Source: Sabellastarte sp. h YS-2021 (lineage: Eukaryota > Annelida > Polychaeta > Sabellida > Sabellidae). Taken from it: 64,000 bases of DNA. Under the pieces are notes generated by a model. It ran no database searches. It saw only the letters and a program-made list of their open reading frames with translations, and was not told the DNA's origin. The stretch spans positions 65,392,255 to 65,456,254 of the forward strand of contig OZ024933.1 in the NCBI GenBank assembly GCA_964017235.1, written 5' to 3'. The first letter of the stretch is position 1. Each line of letters begins with the position of its first letter. The position numbers and the translations under genes are program-made. Shown in pieces: positions 44,220 to 64,000 of this stretch.

Positions 44220-44970
44220 TAATGATATCCTGGTGTTGATATACAAGATTTTATTATCCGATAAGGATTTTCTAAATGGGATGCTGCTGATCAGAGTTAC
44301 TGAGAGACAAAACTCAAGAAATGGTTATTATTTTCAGTTGACTTGTGTTTTTTATACACATTTCTAAATTGTCCAAAATAATTTAAAAAGTAAACAATTT
44401 CTGAAGTCATGAAATCAAATACTACCAGCTTATTTTCCAGCTTCATGACATTTGCTGCTATTCGAATACAATCACAGTCGGTCATTGTCTCTTTCTAATC
44501 ATCAAATTTTCAGCTTAAATCTTACCTTTCCTAAAGCACCTAAATATCCATGTATTTTTAAATATTTAAGGCATTATTATTTAATAAACGGACAGATTTG
44601 TCACAAAATTTGAGTTTGTTTATATCTACCACCATATTTATAGGAATTGGTATTTTTGGTAGATTGTAAATGTCGGGGCATCAGTATCTTCTGTGTTAAT
44701 TAGCATGAAGATATTATTTGAAGAAAAAAAGTGTTTTGCAAACACCTTTTATGGAAATTGTAAAGCAAAATTCCTTTATCTTAGAGGTTGTTCCTATTCT
44801 GAGAATTTTTTACATAAAATACAGCAAATTATTATGAAGAATAAGACATTTAGTGAATATAAATCCTGTTCTCATTTGTACTGCTATCTGTTGGTCACAG
44901 GTCAGAAAAAAAGACAATGTTGTAGAAACTGTATGAAAGAAAAGAAAAAAAATGTTTCACACTACTGAAT
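44220..44970. other. Unassigned DNA with a fragment of the 21.2-kb MITE
   Basis: 44600-44690 (TTTGAGTTTGTTTATATCTA, then CCATATTTATAGGAA) matches the inverted interior of the MITE at 21235-21601. No gene is seen. Confidence 0.45.
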
Positions 44971-44971
44971 A

Positions 44972-45188
44972 CTGTAAAATGATAAATGTTCGCCGAAGAT
45001 TTATTTGGCGAATTTCGCGATCGCGGGAAAAGCACGAAATAAATCGCCCGAAATTTAGTTTGGTACTAGTATACACCCATATACGGGAATTATCGCTCAA
45101 AAAAACGGGAATTACTTTAATAGTGCCAATTTCATTTTAAAGGCAAAACCACAAACTTTTATAGCTGTGAACATTTCTCGTTTTACAG
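44972..45188. mobile_element. TA-flanked MITE
   Basis: The ends CTGTAAAATGATAAATGTTC and GAACATTTCTCGTTTTACAG are imperfect inverted repeats flanked by TA. The interior has GGCGAATTTCGCGATCGCGG. 217 bp, non-coding. Confidence 0.65.
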
Positions 45189-45234
45189 TATTCATATAAT
45201 TGGGGTAATGGTAGTTCTATCCTATATTTGTTCA

Positions 45235-45240
45235 TTTATT
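45235..45240 (-). promoter_or_regulatory. LRRC47: Candidate polyadenylation signal of LRRC47
   Basis: AATAAA on the minus strand about 250 nt after the stop codon. It is the first canonical hexamer I see downstream of the coding end. Confidence 0.45.
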
Positions 45241-45487
45241 TCTAGCATACATAAAATTGCACATTTTCAGAAACAGAAGAACATGAAACAGGTGATGATA
45301 GCCATAAGTATCACAATTGTGGACATTAGACATTTAACTTATAGAGAATAATTTTATCGATTAGCGCATGTACCATAAATTTCTGTTGTGGTGTATAGAC
45401 ATATGAACAAACTACAATGGCCTCGGGTAGTATACCATGTGACTTAACCACAGTGAACTGCTGTGGTTGATCATGTGATCAAAACAT

Positions 45488-57648
<12,161 letters not shown>

Positions 57649-57772
57649 TTTGATTAGGAAAATACTTTTGGAAAACCCCCTTTTCGGAGGTCAAGGCCTT
57701 AAACCTTCTAAACCTTAAAATGTTCGAATCTATTTCGTGAAGCTATGCACAAGTAACTAAATATGTACCTCT

Positions 57773-57908
57773 CCAGGGCCCGATTCACAAAAGGGATAAA
57801 GATCAAGCTGAGCCAAAAATCAGCTCAAATTTAGTATAAACAGTTGTAAATTTGAGCTGATTTTTGGCTTAAGTTGATCTTGATCCCTTTTGTGAATATG
57901 GCCCCTGG
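57773..57908. mobile_element. Hairpin MITE in the LRRC47 upstream region
   Basis: Arms of about 62 bp (CCAGGGCCCGATTCACAAAA then GGGATAAAGATCAAGC and so on) are nearly perfect complements with a loop of about 10 nt. The 136-bp palindrome lies about 125 bp upstream of the LRRC47 ATG, within the probable promoter or 5' leader. Confidence 0.75.
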
Positions 57909-59932
57909 TGTCAGCTATTCGTCAGTTACAGTATCTTGTCACACACTTTAGTAAACGTAATTAGAATTAAAATTTCTGCACTTATGAAGAATAAAAATTA
58001 CTTATATGAAGGTAATATATATTTCTTTCCTTTGAGTATAGCCTTGTAGATTCCTTTCTATTAATAGAATATTGTTAGGAAATCCCATAAAACGCTATGA
58101 CCTCTTTTTCTCTATGCATAAATGAATATTAATAAAATTAAACAAGTGTGCCAATATAGAGTACTGGTTCTTGAGGGAAAACAAACAAGCAAAAAAAAAA
58201 GATATTTTCATGTAAAATAACTGACATTTCTAATTATAAAATGTTGGGGGGAAACCTCCACAGAATTCTGTGCCCACATATTTTCTATAGAAACATGAGT
58301 ATATATAAATGTCCGTGAATTCATTGATCCTCATTTTGCTAAATGCCTAACCCTATTCCAGGAAGTATCTATGGTGCCAAACACACAGCCAAACATACAA
58401 ATTAGTGTACTGGCTTGAGCTTTTAAAAAAATTACTCCCCCGCAAACTACATATCTGTCCATCAGATTTTGACTTGCGTAATGTTGATCAACTGAGACAC
58501 ATACATTTACACACACATACAGTGAGTCACTGAATCAACTAATATTTCTGGAATTTTAGAAAAGTGTGGCTCACTGTCAAACCTTGATTCAGGCATACTA
58601 TAACCATATATAATTATTATTTTAAAATCCACTTATGATTCAGTCACACACAGATATATTTTATCAGGGAATGTAAAATGGGATGAACAGGGGTTGGGGG
58701 GATCAACTTTTCCCAGTTATTAGTATGAGGATGGAGAGAATTTATTCCAAAGGGTCAATAATATGTTGATTTAAAGAGCCTGTAGAACCAAATTTAACAA
58801 CCACTTTTTTAGTTGTATACAAAGTACATAATCACACAAAGACATTCACACATCTCCCAGTTCCACCACACCAATGTTTATACCACTATTTTAACTTTTA
58901 TCACTCAAATTTTCCTCCCTCTTGGAAGAAAAACACTCAAGGCCAGCAGCCCAAAGCTTGTGTGTACTACGTCACACAATTGCAGAAATTTCCACTTGCA
59001 CAAAAACACACTATAAAGATTACAGTATCCTTGTACTTATTTCCTGGTGTTTAAAATATAATTATGTCTCCTGGTGTTGAAAATTGTATACATTAATCAG
59101 GCACAGATTTTGAAGTTGGTACTAGTGAAAATAAATCAAATTTTAGTGATGATAACAGTAGTAATCATAAAGGAGGTATTATGCTCTTGTATGAACCCTT
59201 TCTCTCTGATGATGACAGTATTACTAAAAATAAAGATATTAATATAAATAATATCAATGGTTCTTATGTTATTAAAATTTAGATTACAAAATACTGAATG
59301 TAATATAAATTTATTTCAAACAAGATTATTTTGATTTTATCCATATACAAAGTCATAAGGGCTAATGATTTGAAACCTGGGTTGGTGTATGACAGTTTTT
59401 AAAATTGTATTGTTTTACTCAATATAATTTCTTTCCTTAATGTGTAGCATAATAATAATTATTTAGATGGCACCATTGATATTTATAATAATAAAAAAAG
59501 AAAACAAAATAAATAAACAAAATATAGTCTTATAAATAATCCTTGCAATTTATGTATCTCTTAGTTTTTTATGAAACATCACTTCAAAGCTTCGTTTTGC
59601 TGATTTTTCATGTAAAGTTTTAAAAACTGTATTTGCTCATAAAACTTGTGTATATTATACCAGAAACATGAGAATTTCTGACATCAAAATTCAAACCATG
59701 GCTAGATATGTTTTAGCTGAGCTACCATAGATGATTTGACAGAAAGAAAAGTAGTATTAGATAAGCAAAAAGATGGGATAATTATAATTCTTTAAAGTAA
59801 ACTAAAATGTGGACCTCCAATTTGATTTTGCTGAGGATTATTCTGTCATAATTTAAATTCTGAATGAATCTTATTCATGATGCATGTGGACAAAATGTTT
59901 TGAATACTGTAAATTTAAGTTTTATCAACAGC
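57909..59932. other. Unassigned DNA, no confident gene
   Basis: A short plus-strand frame at about 59106-59282 is acidic (DFEVGTSENKSNFSDDNSSN, LLYEPFLSDDDS), but its boundaries are unsupported. No other signal was recognised. Confidence 0.4.
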
Positions 59933-59933
59933 A

Positions 59934-60495
59934 TGGACCGTTCCATAGGCCACGCCCACTTCCTGGTTTACGGTATTTTAGTTGTCTCCATGTCAGGCCT
60001 TGTCTGACAAACAAATGGCGAAAATGGCGGGAAATCAAACGTAAACATTGAGTATTTTAAGATATATGAGAAATAACACGTATTTTAAATTATTGGATGG
60101 AGTATAAAATAAGAAATAATATAATAAAATATATTTGTTTCATTATGACAAAAATTATAAAATAAATAAATAAACACTTTACTGATCAAAACAAATCCTC
60201 GTGCATTGCAGTAATATGTAAAAAATGGCAGCTTGGGAATATATGTATGCATTGCGGACATTTTAAAGTAGGTAGGATTGATGATATAACTTTTTCATGA
60301 AATTACACTGTGGTTTCTTTTTGTTCCATTGTCAGAAAGCAATAATATTTACAAATATGTCCCTAAAAATGACCACGTTTTTGTGATTCAAAATGGCACC
60401 GATGAAAATCGGAGGAAATGATTGGTTGTTGCCATTGTAATAAACAGGATATATGCCGATTTGCGGTATTTTGATTGACACCGTGGAAAGGTCCA
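59934..60495. mobile_element. Possible non-autonomous DNA element
   Basis: The ends TGGACCGTTCCA and TGGAAAGGTCCA are short imperfect inverted repeats. Related blocks (TTTACGGTATTTTAGTTG and TTTGCGGTATTTTGATTG) lie near both ends in direct orientation. No coding frame or clear target duplication is seen. Confidence 0.35.
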
Positions 60496-61445
60496 TTGTG
60501 AATTCTGTCTAAATTCTGCTGACTGAACTTGATATTCTTCTAAACCACTGCAATGCAAGGATTGGAAATTCTGTCAAAAGGATTTAAATTCAGCCATAAG
60601 AATTGAAGTTCTGTCATGACATTTTCATGTGATATACAAATGTGTGCATGATCAAACTCATAGAAGTTGATATTCTTGTGATTACAGCATTTAACAAGAA
60701 TTGTTTACAAACATAAACATAATCAAATATTAAAATATGTTATTATTGACTACATTTGAGTGGAATGTCAAATGAAAAGCCATATACATACTTTATTGTA
60801 AGTATTATTTAATAAATTAATATCAAGTTACTCCTGGAATATTTCATGTCCATTGGCACTAGTTTTTCAAGAAATACAAACTATAAACAAAACTTTTATT
60901 GTGTACTTGTATTTGTATTTTTTCCTGTAGATGGGTAAAAGGTGCAAGAAATACTATCTTTGAGTAATTATTGGCCATTTACTCAAGTAGAATAACTTTC
61001 TATGTAAATTAAAACAATTTGTGTGCACCAGACAAAAATTTTACTGTACAATTTATAGTGCAATATTACTAGGATATACAGTAGCCATGAGAAAGTAATC
61101 CATTCTCATACATCACAGCATTCTGCTAACATGGCTGTTTATGTTTGAAAGCTGTGGGGAGGGAGCTGCATAAAAAGAGAAATATATCCCTTGTAACATG
61201 ACAGTTTTCAAAATGTTGTATGTAGGTTCTCTGTTTATGTGGATTTTCAACTGGTTGTGTTAAGTTGTGTTGAGGGTGCTACAGGCTCTTTAAGTGGACC
61301 CTTTAGAGTTCTTGGTAGGAAGGGATCAAGATGTCCCAATACATAGTGTGAGTGGGTATTGAGAGACACATACAGAGCCTGAGTGGGAGAAATAATAATA
61401 ATAAGTGCCTTTAGGATTGCCTCCCTAGATAGTGTTATTATTATT
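60496..61445. other. Unassigned DNA, no gene seen
   Basis: AT-rich. ATT/AAT triplet repeats occur at about 61390-61450 next to the truncated non-LTR element. Confidence 0.45.
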
Positions 61446-61446
61446 A

Positions 61447-63170
61447 TTACCAGCTCTCCTAGTAAATCATGTTCCCTAGACCCATGGCCCACTTTCCTTG
61501 TTCTGGATTATCTCGATATTCTCATTTCCCCCATCACTTCAATAATTAATGCTTCTCTTAACCAAGGCAAGTGTCCAGATTTCTTTAAGCAGGCCCATGT
61601 TACCCCACTTCTCAAAAAATCATCCTTAGACAAAGAAGCTTTTAAAAATTATAGGCCTGTCTCAAATTTAAACTTTATCTCAAAGATACTTGAAAGGGTA
61701 GTAGCCGTCCAGCTACAAACACATCTGGATGAAGCCGGCCTTTTGACTGCCTTCCAATCCGCTTATAGAAAACACCATTCTACTGAAAGCGCTCTCCTCA
61801 ATATTCATAACAATATTCTTCTTAATATGGCCAAAGGGTCTGTCACTGCTCTTACCCTTCTCGATCTATCCGCCACTTTCGATACCATTGACCACACCAT
61901 TCTCCTAGACAGGCTCAATGTTTATTATGGAATCAGTGAGCTAGCACTTGGCTGGTTCAGATCATACCTGTCAGGAAGGACACACTCGGTCAAGATAGGT
62001 AGTACACTCTCCCATCCTGCTTCGCTCCAGTATGGAGTTCCCCAGGGTTCTGTCCTTGGACCAATTCTGTTCTCTCTCTATACTAACCCTATCAGCTCAA
62101 TCATTCACTCCCACAGTAGCATCGATTATCACTTCTACGCCGATGACACCCAGTTATACATATCACTTTCACCAGCAAATTTCTCTCACTCTATCCAAAA
62201 ACTAAAGAACTGCCTAAATGACATTCAAAATTTCATGTTTACAAATAAATTAAAACTTAACCCAGACAAAACCGAGTTTATTCTCATAGGCTCCCATAAA
62301 AATCGTAAACAACTCCTCCCTCATTTCCCCATCAGTATTCTAGGAAATCAGGTCTCACCAGCGCAAAGTGTCAGGAACCTTGGAGTAGTGTTCGACTCCA
62401 ATTTCAATTTCTCAAATCATGTGTCACAGGTCATAAAGTCCACTAGAGTACATGCCAGAGATCTCTACAGAATTCGTCCCCTCCTAGACCTCAACACATC
62501 AGTCCTCTTGGCAAATGCTTGGTGAGCAGCAGGTTGGACTATTGCAATTCATTGTTCTTATCGCTCACTAATTTTGAGTTAAGGAGATTGCAGCTAGTCC
62601 AAAACTCACTCTGCAGGGTTGTCACCCGTTCCTCTAAATTCTCTCACATTACCCCTCAACTAAAAAAACTTCACTGGTTACCAGTCAGATACAGGGTACA
62701 ATTTAAAATTGGCCTTATTACATACAAAATTCTCAACCAAGGTCAACCAGTTTATCTAAGAGAATTAATCCACCCGTACACCTCTTCTAGAAATACAAGG
62801 CGAAGTTCCCCCAAACTCAAGTTCCTTCAAACCCCCAATTTTGATCGTAGAGTTCACAAATCAATCAAACACTTCTCTAATTCATTCTGTCACTATGCCC
62901 CTGTCCTTTGGAACTCTTTCCCCTTTCATGTTAGAAACAGCCCCTCTGTTCCATCTTTTAGGAAGCACCTCAAAACCCACCTCTTCAGCTCTAGTTTCCC
63001 AACTTAGTTTTCTTCCCTCCCGACCACACCCATAATCCTGGATCATTGACCTTGAACGCCCCTTGACTCTCCTTAGAAAAATGATTTTGATTAATTAGTG
63101 CACTGAGTTCCCCTCTGTGGGGAAGATATTGCGTTTGCAAAGCAGTAGATTAGATTAGATAGTGTTAGAA
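61447..63170 (+). pseudogene. CR1/L2-type non-LTR retrotransposon, 5'-truncated
   Basis: The ORF2 product copies element RNA at the insertion site. The RT domain is readable: HVTPLLKKSSLDKEAFKNYR then PVSNLNFISKILERVV, AFQSAYRKHHSTESALL, LLDLSATFDTIDH, YGVPQGSVLGPILFSLY and YHFYADDTQLYIS (catalytic YADD). C-terminal blocks are SSRLDYCNSLF, LKKLHWLPVRYRVQFKIG and ALWNS-like VLWNSFPFHVRN, ending near 63007. One frameshift near 62518 splits it. The endonuclease and N-terminal RT are missing. The 3' end carries GGGGAAGATATTGCGTTTGC, then AAAGCAGTAG and TTAGATTAGATAG. Antisense fragments of the same 3' end occur at 8.2 and 9.6 kb. Clade assignment rests on motif style only. Confidence 0.8.
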
Positions 63171-63304
63171 TATATTTTTTTAAATTTTTAATAAATTATC
63201 ATATAACGACATTGCTATACTGATTTTTTCTGTATTTTGTATAAGTGGGCTGGTTGGTATTGATGTTTCTCATTCTCTACAGAAGTGACTATAAATTAAT
63301 TGTG

Positions 63305-63425
63305 GAAAGTTTCTAGAACCTTCTATGTTTTGGTTTCTTGACTGGACTGGTCTATGAACAATTCTTAATAGAACCTTTTAGAGTTCACAACTATATATAA
63401 GGGGTACAAAGTCTCACCGCAGCAT
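63305..63425 (+). promoter_or_regulatory. Heat-shock-type promoter-like segment
   Basis: TTCTAGAACCTTC (63311-63323) is a perfect three-unit heat shock element (TTCnnGAAnnTTC). A second degenerate one (GAACCTTTTAGAGTTC) is at 63371-63386. CTATATATAA (63391-63400) is a TATA box, and the expected start would be near 63425. No coding start is recognisable before the window ends, partly because an L1-like 3' end occupies 63629 onward. It could be the promoter of an hsp gene or of a retroelement. Confidence 0.45.
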
Positions 63426-63628
63426 AAGTGTTGAACTGTAGTGATAAATGGACAGTAGTCTTTGAAACGGTTATTTTTAACATAGATTTATCTATCTGTG
63501 GATTATTTATTGTCAAGTGGATACAGACTTACTTTTTTGTGTCACCAGCATTTATGCTGCGCGGCATATAAGGATTGCTTCGTCATCTCATTTTGTAGTG
63601 TCGGCGTTGTCTGTTGTTGTTAGACTTT

Positions 63629-64000
63629 TTTTTTTTTTTTTTTTATTGGTCACAATATAAATAATACTACACATTACAAAAAGACTCTTAACAAAATTTT
63701 ACTGATTGCACTGAATATGTTAACACTGCAAGGCTACATGTCTAGTGATAGGATACTAGCCTTGTATTTTTTGGATGAATTCATGGATTTATTCAAACAG
63801 TCTGTTAAAAGCCCCCCAACCAGCATACAAGTTTTCTCTATATTCACATTCCGGTTGGATATAAAATTGTTCCTCATATTTTCTCTTTAAATTATTTTTA
63901 AGCCCAACTATATTTGGAATACTTTAATACTTTTATTTGTAGCATTTTTGAAGATATAGTATTTAGTAGTAGCAATTAAGGTGTTGATTGGAATATACTG
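63629..64000 (-). pseudogene. L1-like non-LTR element 3' end with poly-A tail
   Basis: The T-run at 63629-63647 is a poly-A tail on the minus strand. Upstream on that strand a frame reads NLKRKYEEQFYIQPECEYRE then NLYAGWGAFNRLFE and a stop near 63790. This resembles the extreme C-terminus of L1/Tx1-like reverse transcriptases, which often carry a KY...W-type end. A frameshift lies just before it. The element continues beyond the window. Confidence 0.45.

Noticed and set aside
61383..61446. Upstream start of the non-LTR frame at 61383
   Set aside because: The first residues are translated ATT/AAT simple repeats. RT homology begins only at about 61447, where the element is truncated.

Overview
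The window is eukaryotic nuclear DNA from an invertebrate: AT-rich, gene-poor and packed with transposable elements. I infer a marine lophotrochozoan, probably a mollusc. The basis is DIRS-type tyrosine-recombinase retrotransposons, two-gene PIF/Harbinger transposons, non-LTR elements with short-repeat tails, tRNA-headed SINEs whose tail contains CCCGTCGTGATATGAC (a tail I associate with molluscan SINEs), and many tandem arrays. No species name can be supported from sequence alone.

The only host gene I can define with confidence is LRRC47 on the minus strand (57648 down to 45488). It has six coding exons with consensus-type splice sites that join in phase to 546 codons plus a stop. Its introns hold tandem arrays with units near 147 bp, a hAT-like MITE and small duplications, and a near-perfect hairpin MITE lies about 125 bp upstream of its start codon.

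Layout: 1-3.9 kb, SINE and unassigned DNA. 3.9-7.4 kb, a decayed Harbinger element (H1) with a plus-strand DDE transposase and a minus-strand MADF/Myb-like gene converging on each other. 7.4-24.9 kb, unassigned DNA with SINEs, non-LTR fragments, a hAT-like insertion, a foldback element, MITEs and tandem arrays. 24.92-30.58 kb, DIRS copy A. 31.50-36.54 kb, a second Harbinger element (H2). 36.96-43.34 kb, DIRS copy B. 44-45.2 kb, two palindromic MITEs with TA duplications. 45.5-57.65 kb, LRRC47. 61.4-63.17 kb, a 5'-truncated CR1/L2-type non-LTR element. 63.3-63.4 kb, a heat-shock-type promoter-like segment. 63.63-64 kb, the minus-strand 3' end of an L1-like element.

The most unusual observation is that both genes of both Harbinger elements end in short hairpins with the geometry of the replication-dependent histone mRNA 3' stem-loop (6-bp stem, 4-nt loop). 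In H2 one matches the consensus exactly and is followed by ACCCA. The genes also look intronless and have TATA boxes, so the elements may borrow the histone mRNA 3'-processing pathway and tie expression to S phase. The two DIRS copies show the full DIRS anatomy, including an internal complementary region that joins the complements of both element ends.
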